Shown in pieces: positions 17,419 to 26,876 of a stretch of 64,000 nt of DNA. A program made the translations under genes and the position numbers. The notes under the pieces are model-generated. The model did not search any database. It worked only from the letters and a program-made list of their open reading frames with translations, and was not told where the DNA came from. Each line of letters starts with the position of its first letter. The first letter of the stretch is position 1. Source of the stretch: Amylibacter sp. IMCC11727 (GTDB lineage: Bacteria > Pseudomonadota > Alphaproteobacteria > Rhodobacterales > Rhodobacteraceae); assembly GCF_029854195.1 (NCBI RefSeq), contig NZ_CP122960.1, positions 496,001 to 560,000 on the forward strand. The letters are read 5' to 3'.

Positions 17419-18758
17419 GCCAACAAAGCACTCACTGTGGCGGCGGCGCGCAAACCTTCTTTGTGCGCCCCCGAAACCGTTCCTTGCTCGCCGATGCTGG
17501 TGGCTTCACCCGCAAGGAAAATACGGTTCGCGATGGGGGTGCGCAGGGCGCTGCGGGTGTTTGCTTTGCCAGGAATAGTGCCGGAGTAAGAGCCGAGAAC
17601 CGTTGGTTCATACCCCCAGCGGGAGGCGTGGCCTTTGATAAAGCCGTTTTTGATGTCGTGGCCGAAAACATCGCTCATTTCTGACAGCGCAAAGTCGATC
17701 ATTGCCTGTTCCCCTTGGGATTCGAGCCAGTGGCCAAATCCGCCGCCGATTTCGAAATAACACAGCCCTGTGCCACCTGAATTGGTGAGGACTGCGCCGC
17801 CTTTGGGGCTGCCGTTATGGCGTTCTGTCAGGTGATAGCCGACCCAAGTGTCCGCTGGTGTGTCGATGGTGCCGTGACTGAATTGCAGCGCGATGTGGTT
17901 GTAGCTGCCAAGGGTGATATCGGAAATGGCCGACACCAGTGCGCTGTCCATTTTTGGACGAATGTCCAATGTGCCGCTGGCAAGAACACCTTGGGACACG
18001 GTGAGGATCATGGCCTTGGCACGGATAGGGCCACCGCTGGTTTGCACGGTGACGGTATCACGATCTGCGTCGATGGATGTGACGGTGGTGTTTAGCGTTA
18101 CAGGCACATCCGCCCAGTGATGCGCGACCAGCGTGCCAAACCCTTGTTTGCAAAACCAGTCTTCGCCTTCTTCAGCAATGTACCAATCCAGATCGGACAC
18201 GTTTTCCAAATCCCGCGCCATGGACAAGGAGCCGATCATGGCTTCGCTGGTGAGGGTCCATTCGGTTTGGGGCTGTCTGATATAGGTTGCGACGCGGTCG
18301 TTGCCTGCTTGAGCAGAGTCAAACAAGGCTTTGAACATGCGGGCGTGTTCGGTTTCAAGCGCGATGGTGTCAGTGGGATTTAGCGGTTTGCCCTTGTAAT
18401 AGGCCTGCATGTCGTCTGGCTGTTTATACATCGTGAACCCGTGGGATTTTCCGATATCCACAAACGGGTTGAGCGCGATGTGATGCAGCCAATGTGCGCC
18501 AAGATCATAGGGCACGCCAAAGGTTGTGGTGTCGGTAAACACCCGCCCGCCAATGCGATCCATGGCTTCGATACAGACCACTGAATGCCCCGCACGCATC
18601 ACCGCATCTGTGGCGGCCAATCCTGCTGCCCCTGCGCCAATGACGATAACGTCTGTGTCCGTGGTTTTTGCTGTTGTGCCCGTACCGACCAGCGCGGCGG
18701 TGGCCAAAGCGGAGTGTGTGAGTGTGCGTCGGGTCATTGTCATGAGGCATCTTTGCAT
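17415..18758 (-). CDS. Tat-exported flavin monoamine oxidase family protein
   Basis: A 447-residue FAD amine oxidase. A twin-arginine signal (TRRTLTHSALATAALVG) is followed by the dinucleotide-binding motif VIVIGAGAAGLAA, the ED-region IEAMDRIGGR and a C-terminal FLAGEATS flavin motif. It would oxidise an amine or amino acid in the periplasm, releasing ammonia and peroxide. The start is uncertain by a few residues: ATGs at 18758, 18743 and 18737 all keep the twin-Arg signal. Divergent from rluA; unrelated by direction to the betaine operon that converges on it. Confidence 0.85.
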   Translation of the reverse strand: MQRCLMTMTRRTLTHSALATAALVGTGTTAKTTDTDVIVIGAGAAGLAATDAVMRAGHSVVCIEAMDRIGGRVFTDTTTFGVPYDLGAHWLHHIALNPFVDIGKSHGFTMYKQPDDMQAYYKGKPLNPTDTIALETEHARMFKALFDSAQAGNDRVATYIRQPQTEWTLTSEAMIGSLSMARDLENVSDLDWYIAEEGEDWFCKQGFGTLVAHHWADVPVTLNTTVTSIDADRDTVTVQTSGGPIRAKAMILTVSQGVLASGTLDIRPKMDSALVSAISDITLGSYNHIALQFSHGTIDTPADTWVGYHLTERHNGSPKGGAVLTNSGGTGLCYFEIGGGFGHWLESQGEQAMIDFALSEMSDVFGHDIKNGFIKGHASRWGYEPTVLGSYSGTIPGKANTRSALRTPIANRIFLAGEATSIGEQGTVSGAHKEGLRAAATVSALLA

Positions 18759-18846
18759 GGGTCCAACAGGAGCTTAGCTGGGGTCATGTCATATTGCCAG
18801 CGGTGGTCTGCTTTCCCTTTCGGAGCAATCCCGTTAAGTCAGCCCT

Positions 18847-19518
18847 ATGCGTCAGCCGTTTGTATATACGCCGCCCACAGGGCCGATTGTCATATTGCAT
18901 GAAACCGATACGGTTTTGTTTGTGGACAAGCCTGCTGGATTGTTGTCCGTGCCAGGGCGTTTGCCCGAACACAGGGACAGTTTGCTGGGGCGGCTAGAGG
19001 CGCAAATGCCCAACATTCGCCTAGTCCATCGGTTGGATATGGACACGTCTGGCGTGATGGTTTTTGCGAAATCAGATCAGGCACAGCGCGACATAAATCG
19101 GCAATTTGAACAACGTAGTGTGCGCAAAACCTATTTGGCTGAAGTGTCGGGGCAGATCGCTGATGCGGGAACCGTTGATTTGCCGTTGATGGCCGATTGG
19201 CCAAATCGTCCACTGCAAAAAGTAGATGCTGCGGGTAAGCCATCTGTCACCCATTGGCGGGTGCTGGCGCGGCGGGACCAAAGTTGCATTGTAGAACTGA
19301 CGCCCGAAACAGGTCGCAGTCATCAGCTGAGGGTTCATATGGCAGCGCAGGGGCACGCGATTGTAGGGGATGTGTTTTACGCCAGCTCAGATGTGGCGGC
19401 GCGGTCTGATCGGTTGATGTTACATGCGCATTGTTTGGGTTTAAAGATGCCAGGTGACGATGCGGTTTTTAGTGTCTCAGCGTCGTGTGAATTTTTTGCG
19501 ACGGAACAGATACCGTGA
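18847..19518 (+). CDS. rluA: RluA-family pseudouridine synthase
   Basis: A 223-residue RNA-modifying enzyme that isomerises uridine to pseudouridine. The catalytic Asp lies in HRLDMDTSGVMVFAK, and ETGRSHQLRVHM is the family's second motif. There is no S4 domain, and short length fits RluA (23S rRNA U746 and tRNA U32) rather than RluC or RluD. It is divergent from the amine oxidase gene (88 nt apart). A small inverted repeat (CGTGAT/ATCACG, 19514-19530) overlaps its stop codon. Confidence 0.9.
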   Translation: MRQPFVYTPPTGPIVILHETDTVLFVDKPAGLLSVPGRLPEHRDSLLGRLEAQMPNIRLVHRLDMDTSGVMVFAKSDQAQRDINRQFEQRSVRKTYLAEVSGQIADAGTVDLPLMADWPNRPLQKVDAAGKPSVTHWRVLARRDQSCIVELTPETGRSHQLRVHMAAQGHAIVGDVFYASSDVAARSDRLMLHAHCLGLKMPGDDAVFSVSASCEFFATEQIP

Positions 19519-19557
19519 TCCCGTATCACGCGCGTAAAACCATAGCAGGGACAGATC

Positions 19558-20328
19558 ATGAAAAAATCACTTACCATAACAACGTCAATTTTTGCTTTTG
19601 CCGCGCTCACTTTGATTTTGGCCGGAGCCTCTAAGCCCAATCGTGTGTCCATAAAAGTAAAAGGGGATGAACGGTGTATTACGTCAAACGGATCGCCTAA
19701 TCACGCCATTGGGCAGTTTCCAAACAAGGGCAATCCACACCGATTTAAAGCGCGCAAAGTATCGCTTTGCATGGATGCTACACCTGCATTGACAGGGCGC
19801 ACCGAAACCCGTGTTCCCATGTCGGGTGTAACGCTTACGGGTATTATCATCCGCCCGGGGACCGCGGATTGGTATGATGCCAGCAAACCGCGTGGTCACA
19901 GCCGCAACCGTGCCTCTGGTTGGAACCTAGAGGCGATGGGCAGTTCTGAAAAACTGGGGCTTGATGCGAACAATGCGCATGTGGATCATCGCGGCGTGTA
20001 TCATTATCATGGGATGCCAACGGCACTCATCAACATCAACGGAAGCTCATTGATGGGATATGCGGCGGATGGATTTGAAATTCACTATGTCGGGAGCAAG
20101 GCTACATCGTCTTATGTGCTGAAATCTGGGACGCGGTCAACGGCCCCAAGGGGGCGTTATGATGGCTCTTATGTTGAGGACTGGCGTTTTGCCAAGGGTG
20201 CGGGAAATTTGGACGAATGCAATGGTGGCATGGTGAATGGTCGCTACGTCTATTTTGCTACGGACAGCTATCCGTTCTTTCCGCGCTGTTTCAAAGGCAC
20301 GGTGAGCCGTGATTTTACGCGCCGCTGA
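19558..20328 (+). CDS. Secreted YHYH-domain protein
   Basis: A 256-residue exported protein: a basic N-terminus and hydrophobic stretch to about residue 22 form a signal peptide. The YHYH domain is seen around GVYHYHGMPT (about 144-153) with ADGFEIHY soon after and a C-terminal YSYTTDSYPFFPRC-like tail containing two Cys. The domain's biochemical role is unknown; the His pattern suggests metal binding. It lies between rluA and dapE without a clear functional link to either. Confidence 0.8.
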   Translation: MKKSLTITTSIFAFAALTLILAGASKPNRVSIKVKGDERCITSNGSPNHAIGQFPNKGNPHRFKARKVSLCMDATPALTGRTETRVPMSGVTLTGIIIRPGTADWYDASKPRGHSRNRASGWNLEAMGSSEKLGLDANNAHVDHRGVYHYHGMPTALININGSSLMGYAADGFEIHYVGSKATSSYVLKSGTRSTAPRGRYDGSYVEDWRFAKGAGNLDECNGGMVNGRYVYFATDSYPFFPRCFKGTVSRDFTRR

Positions 20329-20379
20329 CTTGCGGCGGGGGATGGGGCGCGTTACCTCTGGCGGCAAAGGAGCTTTGCC

Positions 20380-21531
20380 ATGTCACATACCCCGATTGAT
20401 GCCGAACGCCTGACCGCTGATTTGATTAAATGTGCCTCCGTTACGCCCACCGAAGGCGGGGCGTTGGTGCTGTTGGAGCAGGTGTTGTCGGACGCTGGCT
20501 TTGTCTGCACGCGCGTTGATCGCGGTGACGTTTCAAACCTGTTTGCCCGCTGGGGGCAGGGGGCCAATGGGCGCACGTTTGGGTTCAACGGGCATACGGA
20601 TGTTGTCCCTGTGGGCGATGAAGATGCGTGGACGGTGGACCCGTTCGGAGCTGAGGTCAAAGATGGTTTCATGTACGGTCGCGGCGCGACAGATATGAAA
20701 TCGGGCGTTGCGGCGTTTGCGGCGGCGGCCATTGATTTTGTGAAAATGACACCGCCTGATGGGTCGATTGTTTTGGCGATCACAGGGGATGAAGAGGGTG
20801 TCGCGGTGGATGGTACGGTTGCGCTGCTCGACTGGATGGATGCGAACAACGAACGGATGGATCATTGTTTGGTGGGGGAGCCAACAAGCCCGAACACCAT
20901 GGGTGAAATGATGAAGATCGGGCGACGTGGGTCCATGACCGCGTATTTCACGGCAACGGGGGTGCAGGGGCATTCGGCCTATCCGCATCGCGCGAAAAAC
21001 CCGCTGCCAGCGATGGCGCAGTTGATGGCCACCTTGGCGGCCCATGAACTGGACGAAGGGACGGAGCATTTTGATCCATCGACGTTGGCGGTGACAACGA
21101 TTGATACGGGCAACCCTGCCAATAATGTGATCCCAGCGCAGTGTCGTGCAACGGTGAATATTCGGTTCAATGATACTTGGACATCGGATGCGTTGATCAA
21201 TTGGTTGACCCGCGAAATGCAGGGTGTGGCCAGCCTGTTTGATATCGAAATTGATATGAAAACGCAGGTCAGCGGCGAGAGCTTTTTCACGCCACCTGGT
21301 GAATTGTCCGCACTGATTGGTAAAGCGGTGAAGGCGGAAACGGGGGTTCAGCCAGAGCTGTCCACAACGGGTGGCACATCGGATGCGCGGTTTGTGAAAA
21401 ACCACTGTCCTGTGGTGGAGTTTGGGCTGGTTGGGAAGACCATGCACCAAGTGGACGAACGGGTTGAGGTGGCGCAGATTCATCAGCTGAAGGCGATCTA
21501 TTCGCGCATTCTGGCCGATTATTTCGCGTGA
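20380..21531 (+). CDS. dapE: Succinyl-diaminopimelate desuccinylase
   Basis: Cytosolic dinuclear-zinc M20 hydrolase of lysine and peptidoglycan-precursor synthesis that releases succinate from N-succinyl-LL-diaminopimelate. The 383 residues show GHTDVVPVGD (first metal His-Asp), GRGATDMKSG, GDEEG (catalytic Glu) and the C-terminal EFGLVGKTMHQVDE motif. Length is typical (about 375-385). Ribosome binding site aaaggag precedes the ATG. Its TGA overlaps the GTG start of the next gene by 3 nt. Confidence 0.96.
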   Translation: MSHTPIDAERLTADLIKCASVTPTEGGALVLLEQVLSDAGFVCTRVDRGDVSNLFARWGQGANGRTFGFNGHTDVVPVGDEDAWTVDPFGAEVKDGFMYGRGATDMKSGVAAFAAAAIDFVKMTPPDGSIVLAITGDEEGVAVDGTVALLDWMDANNERMDHCLVGEPTSPNTMGEMMKIGRRGSMTAYFTATGVQGHSAYPHRAKNPLPAMAQLMATLAAHELDEGTEHFDPSTLAVTTIDTGNPANNVIPAQCRATVNIRFNDTWTSDALINWLTREMQGVASLFDIEIDMKTQVSGESFFTPPGELSALIGKAVKAETGVQPELSTTGGTSDARFVKNHCPVVEFGLVGKTMHQVDERVEVAQIHQLKAIYSRILADYFA

Positions 21532-22118
21532 GGCGTCAGCTTTACATCATGGTGAAAGAACCCCATCCAGGCCGTGTGAAAACGCGGCTGGGGCGGGATT
21601 TGGGCCTGACCCGTGCGGCGTGGTGGTTTCGCCATCAAACACGCCGCCTGATCCGTACTTTGGCGCGTGATCCGCGCTGGGATACTGTATTCGCAGTTTC
21701 CCCAGATATCGAAGGCTTGCAAAGCCGCGTTTGGCCTGCAGGAGTTATGCGACAGCCCCAAGGCACAGGAAATTTGGGTGATCGGATGGCGCGGATTTTT
21801 CGATCTGCCCCCAGTGGTCCCGTGGTGATTATTGGTGCGGATATTCCAGATGTGACCCCGCGTCTGATTGCCAAAGCCTTTGCCGCGCTTGGGGATCATG
21901 ATGCGGTTTTTGGGCCCGCGCCTGACGGTGGGTTCTGGTTGATTGGGTTGAAGAACACAAAGCCCGCGCCCCGAGATCTGTTCAAAGATGTGCGCTGGAG
22001 CAGTGAATATGCTCTAGGTGATACGCTGAAAACGCTGGGGCATTTTCGGGTGGCGCAGATTGATACGTTGCAGGACATCGACACGATTGATGATCTAAAT
22101 ACCACAGGGACTGTGTAA
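21528..22118 (+). CDS. TIGR04282/DUF2064-family nucleotide-sugar transferase-like protein
   Basis: A 196-residue GT-A-like protein. MVKEPHPGRVKTRL near the N-terminus, GADIPDVTPRL (about 104-114) and GPAPDGGFWLIGL (about 125-137) are the conserved blocks of a family whose members include proteins associated with arsenosugar synthesis; many others are uncharacterised. Start is taken as GTG at 21528, coupled to the dapE stop; an ATG at 21549 is possible. No arsenic genes are nearby, so the substrate is left open. Confidence 0.78.
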   Translation: MRRQLYIMVKEPHPGRVKTRLGRDLGLTRAAWWFRHQTRRLIRTLARDPRWDTVFAVSPDIEGLQSRVWPAGVMRQPQGTGNLGDRMARIFRSAPSGPVVIIGADIPDVTPRLIAKAFAALGDHDAVFGPAPDGGFWLIGLKNTKPAPRDLFKDVRWSSEYALGDTLKTLGHFRVAQIDTLQDIDTIDDLNTTGTV

Positions 22119-22215
22119 ATTTGTCTCATACATAAGTAATTTAGTCATAAATAACTTGAAGCGGGCAGAAGCGCCCTAATTAAGGTTCTAATGAACGCCA
22201 AAAATAGGAGAGATT

Positions 22216-23397
22216 ATGGCTACGCGCGTATTTGGGATGTCAGCAGAGGTCGCGGGGGGTGTTGCCCTTGCGATGGGTGCTTTGCTTGGACTGTTCTTTG
22301 AAAATGTTGGTTTTCTTGCGCCCATTTATGATGCGTTGCTGAACCTGAAAACAACGGTGGCCATTGGGGATTTCAAAATTTCGAAGCCCTTGTTGTTGTG
22401 GATCAACGACGGTTTGATGGCGATCTTTTTCTTCCTCGTGGCGTTAGAAATCAAACGTGAAGTTATTCGCGGGGCTCTGTCCACATGGTCGCGTGCGGCG
22501 CTGCCTGTGTATGGCGCGGTTGGGGGCATTGTGTTTCCCGCGCTGATCTTTATCGGCATCGTTGGTATCGACAGTGCAGAGGCGAACGGGTGGGCCATTC
22601 CGGCGGCCACCGACATCGCGTTTGCGCTGGGCGTGTTGGCGTTGCTGGGAAATCGTGTTCCGTCTGAGCTGAAAACGTTTTTGTTGGCGCTGGCGGTTGT
22701 GGATGACTTGGCCGCGATCATGATTATTGCGGTTTTCTTTACATCATCCTTGTCGATGTATGCGTTGACCATTGCGGCCATGGCGCTGGCAGGGTTGGTG
22801 ATTTTGAACCGTTCAGGCGTCACAAAAGGTGCGCCTTATATTATTCTTGGTTTGATCCTTTGGGCATCGGTTCTGAAATCTGGCGTTCACGCAACACTGG
22901 CGGGTGTGGCGCTCGGTTTTGCGATTCCGCTGGCGCCTGGCAAAGATGGCCGTTCGTTGTTGCAGGACTATGAACATGCGTTGCACCCTTGGGTAGCGTT
23001 TATGATTATGCCTGTGTTTGCCTTTGCCAACGCGGGCGTGCCCCTGTTCGGCTTTAGCTGGTCTGACCTGTGGCAGCCGTTGCCGCTTGGCATTGCGGCT
23101 GGCTTGTTCATCGGTAAGCAAGTCGGTGTGTTTGGCGTTGCGTGGGTGGCGATCAAAACTGGTTTGGCGATTAAGCCTGACAGCATCACCTATCGCAAAC
23201 TGTATGGGGCATCGCTGTTGGCAGGTATCGGTTTCACCATGTCGCTGTTTATCGGTGGCCTTGCGTTCGAAGATGTGGAGCATCAGAACCTTGTCCGTTT
23301 GGGCGTTCTGGTTGGGTCCATCTTGTCTGGTGTGCTGGGTGCCATCGTCTTGGCCTATAGCCGCGAAAACGCCAAAGTAACGGTGAGCGAGGCGTAA
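22216..23397 (+). CDS. nhaA: Na+/H+ antiporter NhaA
   Basis: Inner-membrane antiporter that exports sodium in exchange for protons. The 393 residues contain about 12 membrane segments; the paired transport aspartates lie in AVVDDLAAI, with AATDIAFALGVLALLG just before, and the C-terminal half has ASLLAGIGFTMSLFIGGLAF. Ribosome binding site aggagag precedes the ATG. The 97-nt gap upstream is AT-rich and may hold its promoter. Fits a marine lifestyle. Confidence 0.96.
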   Translation: MATRVFGMSAEVAGGVALAMGALLGLFFENVGFLAPIYDALLNLKTTVAIGDFKISKPLLLWINDGLMAIFFFLVALEIKREVIRGALSTWSRAALPVYGAVGGIVFPALIFIGIVGIDSAEANGWAIPAATDIAFALGVLALLGNRVPSELKTFLLALAVVDDLAAIMIIAVFFTSSLSMYALTIAAMALAGLVILNRSGVTKGAPYIILGLILWASVLKSGVHATLAGVALGFAIPLAPGKDGRSLLQDYEHALHPWVAFMIMPVFAFANAGVPLFGFSWSDLWQPLPLGIAAGLFIGKQVGVFGVAWVAIKTGLAIKPDSITYRKLYGASLLAGIGFTMSLFIGGLAFEDVEHQNLVRLGVLVGSILSGVLGAIVLAYSRENAKVTVSEA

Positions 23398-23430
23398 ATT
23401 CGCCCCTTGCACGATTGGCAATGACCTTTC

Positions 23431-23456
23431 ATGCCCCCCGTGATATCTGGGGGCAT
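23431..23456 (+). promoter_or_regulatory. Hairpin covering the rnr ribosome binding site and start codon
   Basis: ATGCCCCC (23431-23438) pairs perfectly with GGGGGCAT (23449-23456) over a 10-nt loop. The 3' arm holds the only purine-rich ribosome binding site and the first two bases of the ATG at 23455, so the fold should hide the start. A temperature- or factor-dependent switch is inferred. Confidence 0.6.
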
Positions 23457-25683
23457 GAAACAATTACCGACCAAAGAACAGGTTCTTGACTGGATCAAGG
23501 ACAACCCGACCAAAACCAACAAGCGCGATGTAGGTCGTGCATTTGGGATCAAAGGCAGCGCGCGGATCGAGCTGAAGCGGATCCTGAAAGAGCTGACCAA
23601 TGAAGGTCACATTCAAAAGAAACGCAGAACGTATCACAGCGCTGACGAATTGCCGCCCGTGTCTGTGTTGTTGGTGCTGCCTCCTGATGCCAACGGCGAT
23701 ATGACCGCCGCGCCGATGGAATGGAAGGGCGAGGGCGATGCGCCGCGCATTCTGATCATGCCATCAAAGGGTGATGTGACCTTGGGCGCGAACGACCGTA
23801 TTCTGGCGCGTTTGTCGCCATCTACGGAAGAAGATTTCAAATACGAGGCACGGGTGATCCGCAAAATTGGATCAGGGCCGCAGCGTATTTTGGGGATTTA
23901 TCGCGTTGGGTCCGAAGGCGGGCGATTGGTTCCCGTGGACAAGAAATCAGACCGCGAGATGATCGTGCCTGCGGGTGAAACAGGCGGGGCAAAAGACGGC
24001 GAGCTGGTCGAGGCCGAGAGCCTGGGCAAACAGCGGCAAGCGGGTCTTGGCCGTGTGAAAATCGTCGAGGTTCTGGGCGACCCGATGGCGCCGAAATCCA
24101 TTTCCCTGATTGCGATCCACGAACATGGCATTCCCGATCATTTCCCCGATGATGTGATCGCAGATGCCGAGGCAGCCAAGCCTGTGCCGCTGGGGGATCG
24201 TACTGATCTGCGTGATTTGCCGTTGTTTACGATTGATCCGTCCGATGCGCGGGATCACGACGATGCCATTTGCGCGATTCCTGATGAGGATAAAAAGAAC
24301 GCAGGCGGCCACATCGTTTGGGTGGCTATTGCGGATGTGGCCCATTACGTGCGGCCCAATTCACCGCTGGACAAAGAGGCACGCAAGCGGGGGAACTCCA
24401 GCTATTTCCCGGATCGTGTTGTGCCGATGTTGCCAGATGCCTTGTCTGGGGATTTGTGTTCGTTGCACGAAGGTGTGGATCGCGCCTGTGTGGCGTTGCG
24501 CATTGTGCTGAATTCCGCAGGCAAACGGTTGGAGCATGAATTTCATCGTGGCCTGATGCGATCCCCTGCCAGCCTGTCCTATGAGCAGGCGCAAGCGGCG
24601 GCGGATGGCACATATGACGACGCGACAGAGCCGTTAAAAGGGCCGATTGCGGACTTGTTCGCGGCCTATGCCAGTGCCGTTAAGGCGCGCAATGAACGCC
24701 AGCCCCTGAACCTTGACCTGCCAGAACGCAAGATTGTTCTGTCTGACGAAGGTGTGGTCACAAGTGTGGCGTTCCGTGATCGGTTTGATGCGCATAAGTT
24801 GGTCGAAGAATTCATGGTCATGGCAAATGTTTGTGCGGCGGAAACGTTAGAACAGAAACAGCGCCCGTTTCTGTATCGTATCCACGAAGAGCCAAGCCAG
24901 GAGAAGCTGGATGCCCTGCGTGAAACAGCGGATAGTGTTGGATTGCAATTGGCCAAAGGGCAGGTGTTGAAAACCATGCACCTGAACAAACTGCTGGATG
25001 CGGCCGCAGGAACGGATGATGCTGAAATTATCAATATGACCGTGCTGCGATCCATGACGCAGGCGTATTATGGCACGGGGAACATGGGGCATTTCGGGTT
25101 GAACCTGCGCCGCTATGCGCATTTCACCTCGCCCATTCGCCGCTATGCGGATTTGATCGTACATCGTGCGCTTATCACGGCGCATGGCTGGGGGGATGAC
25201 GGATTACAGCCAGTGGATATGGACCAAATGCAAGACACGGGCGAATGGATTTCCCAGACCGAGCGGCGATCCATGCTGGCTGAACGCGATACCACGGATC
25301 GATATTTGGCAGCGTTTTTGGCAGAGCGTGTTGGCAATGAGTTTTCGGGCCGTGTGTCTGGTATTGCCAAGTTCGGGCTGTTTGTGAAGCTGGATGAAAG
25401 TGGTGCGGATGGGATGATCCCGCTGTCATCGCTTGGGCGGGAGTATTGGGTTTATAACCACGAGGCAAAGTCGCTGACGGGGGATAAATCGGGCCGCGTG
25501 ATTTCCGTTGGGATGCCCGCCACTGTGCGATTGGCCGAAGCTGCGCCGTTGACAGGTGGGTTGCTGTTGGAACTGCTGGATGTGGATGGCAAACCGTTGC
25601 CAAAATCATCTGGCGGCAAAAAGCAATCGACCAAACGCAAGGGGCGACGTGTGGTCAAGGGACGCCGGCGCAAGAAGAGTTAA
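23455..25683 (+). CDS. rnr: Ribonuclease R
   Basis: 3'-5' exoribonuclease of the RNB family that degrades structured RNA, including stable RNAs and tmRNA substrates. Order: N-terminal winged helix, cold-shock domain, RNB catalytic domain with the metal-binding FTIDPSDARDHDDAI motif, S1 domain near residues 630-710 and a Lys/Arg-rich tail. Length 742 from the ATG at 23455, where conservation begins (MKQLPTKEQVLDWI); an ATG at 23431 would add eight residues. A hairpin masks the 23455 start. The stop overlaps the convergent tauE-type gene by 4 nt. Confidence 0.95.
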   Translation: MKQLPTKEQVLDWIKDNPTKTNKRDVGRAFGIKGSARIELKRILKELTNEGHIQKKRRTYHSADELPPVSVLLVLPPDANGDMTAAPMEWKGEGDAPRILIMPSKGDVTLGANDRILARLSPSTEEDFKYEARVIRKIGSGPQRILGIYRVGSEGGRLVPVDKKSDREMIVPAGETGGAKDGELVEAESLGKQRQAGLGRVKIVEVLGDPMAPKSISLIAIHEHGIPDHFPDDVIADAEAAKPVPLGDRTDLRDLPLFTIDPSDARDHDDAICAIPDEDKKNAGGHIVWVAIADVAHYVRPNSPLDKEARKRGNSSYFPDRVVPMLPDALSGDLCSLHEGVDRACVALRIVLNSAGKRLEHEFHRGLMRSPASLSYEQAQAAADGTYDDATEPLKGPIADLFAAYASAVKARNERQPLNLDLPERKIVLSDEGVVTSVAFRDRFDAHKLVEEFMVMANVCAAETLEQKQRPFLYRIHEEPSQEKLDALRETADSVGLQLAKGQVLKTMHLNKLLDAAAGTDDAEIINMTVLRSMTQAYYGTGNMGHFGLNLRRYAHFTSPIRRYADLIVHRALITAHGWGDDGLQPVDMDQMQDTGEWISQTERRSMLAERDTTDRYLAAFLAERVGNEFSGRVSGIAKFGLFVKLDESGADGMIPLSSLGREYWVYNHEAKSLTGDKSGRVISVGMPATVRLAEAAPLTGGLLLELLDVDGKPLPKSSGGKKQSTKRKGRRVVKGRRRKKS

Positions 25684-26429
25684 GCAAGCATCAATCGCGC
25701 GATCAGCGTGGTTGCGGCAATGGCTGAAAGGGCGAGCGCGTAGGGACGCAGTGTGTGGCGTTCCATGCGGTGGGCCAACGGCATTGAAACCGCAAGACCA
25801 AGGGCGATGGCGGGGAGCAAACTGCCAGCGAAGATCAGGTGTTTTGCGGTTATCAGTCCTTGCCAAGCTAGGGCTAAAACCGATGAACACATGCCCCAAA
25901 AGAAAAACGCATTCTGCATGGCGCGGGCGCGTTTTGCGGGTTCGTGTTGATACAGCAGCGCCATGGGGGGTGCGCCAACGGCGGTGATGGTTCCCATGAG
26001 GCCTGCTGCGATGCCAGCGGTGACAAGGGTGGTTGATTTGATTGCAACGCGTAAGCCCGACAGGCTGAGCAGGATGCCGATCAAGACCGCGACACCTGTT
26101 AGCCCCGCGATCAGGTTCACATTCGTGATGGATGCAGCAACCATGGCGGCGATGACTGCGCCGAGGGCTCGGCCAAAGAAGCCTGGGATAATTTCAGCGC
26201 GGGTGAGGGCGGAGAAGTCCACTGCGATAGACGTGAGGCCAACTGTGATGCCAAGAAGGAGCAATCCTGCAGGCAAAAACTGTGGTGCGACAAGCGCGAT
26301 CAGCGGGGCGGCGACAATGCCAAAGGCTTGGCCCGAGAGGCGTTGAATGCCTGAAGATAAGAGCACCGCACCAAAACACGCAGACCAAACGGCAAAGCTG
26401 ATGTCGAGGCGGGCGAAGAGATCAGTCAT
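25680..26429 (-). CDS. TauE/SafE-family permease
   Basis: A 249-residue membrane protein with about eight hydrophobic segments and the internal repeat typical of the TauE/SafE family, whose members export sulfite, sulfoacetate or related organic anions. SGIQRLSGQAFGIVAAPL and AVGAPPMALLYQHEP are the two pore-side repeats. It overlaps the upstream VOC gene by 8 nt on the same strand, suggesting translational coupling. Substrate unknown. Confidence 0.85.
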   Translation of the reverse strand: MTDLFARLDISFAVWSACFGAVLLSSGIQRLSGQAFGIVAAPLIALVAPQFLPAGLLLLGITVGLTSIAVDFSALTRAEIIPGFFGRALGAVIAAMVAASITNVNLIAGLTGVAVLIGILLSLSGLRVAIKSTTLVTAGIAAGLMGTITAVGAPPMALLYQHEPAKRARAMQNAFFFWGMCSSVLALAWQGLITAKHLIFAGSLLPAIALGLAVSMPLAHRMERHTLRPYALALSAIAATTLIARLMLA

Positions 26430-26817
26430 AGATCGAAATTTCGATCAGGTTTCGATCGGGGTCGCGGATGTAAAGGGATGTGATCGGGCCTTGTGCTCCT
26501 GTGCGCGATACGGGGCCGTCGATTACGGAAACGCCTGCTTTGGCAAGGTGGGATTGCCATGTGGCCAAAGGATCATTTGTTAACAAACACAGATCGGCGC
26601 TGCCTGTAGTGGGTTTTTCTGCGTGGGGTTTAAACGGGGACGCGGCGGCGTGCAGGTTGATCTTTTGCGCGCCGAATTTCAACGCAGTGCGCGTGCTGCC
26701 GTCTGCCACGGGGAATGTTTCGACGGTCATGCCAAGCACATCGCGGTAAAATGCGGCGCTGCGTGAAATATCGGCGACCGTTAAAACCAAATGATCGAGC
26801 GCGGTGACGTTTACCAT
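26422..26817 (-). CDS. VOC/glyoxalase-family protein
   Basis: A 131-residue metal-dependent vicinal-oxygen-chelate protein with LDHLVLTVADISRSAAFYRDVLGM at the N-terminus and YIRDPDRNLIEI at the C-terminus, resembling GLOD5-type glyoxalase-domain proteins. The ATG at 26817 is the start because the preceding in-frame residues overlap the divergent gene and lie outside the fold. Cotranscribed with the TauE-type permease. Reaction unknown. Confidence 0.85.
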   Translation of the reverse strand: MVNVTALDHLVLTVADISRSAAFYRDVLGMTVETFPVADGSTRTALKFGAQKINLHAAASPFKPHAEKPTTGSADLCLLTNDPLATWQSHLAKAGVSVIDGPVSRTGAQGPITSLYIRDPDRNLIEISIYD

Positions 26818-26876
26818 GTTTTCCTCTGCATAATCTGCCTTGCGTATACCGTGCGATCCGTTCCAAGAATAGCCAT

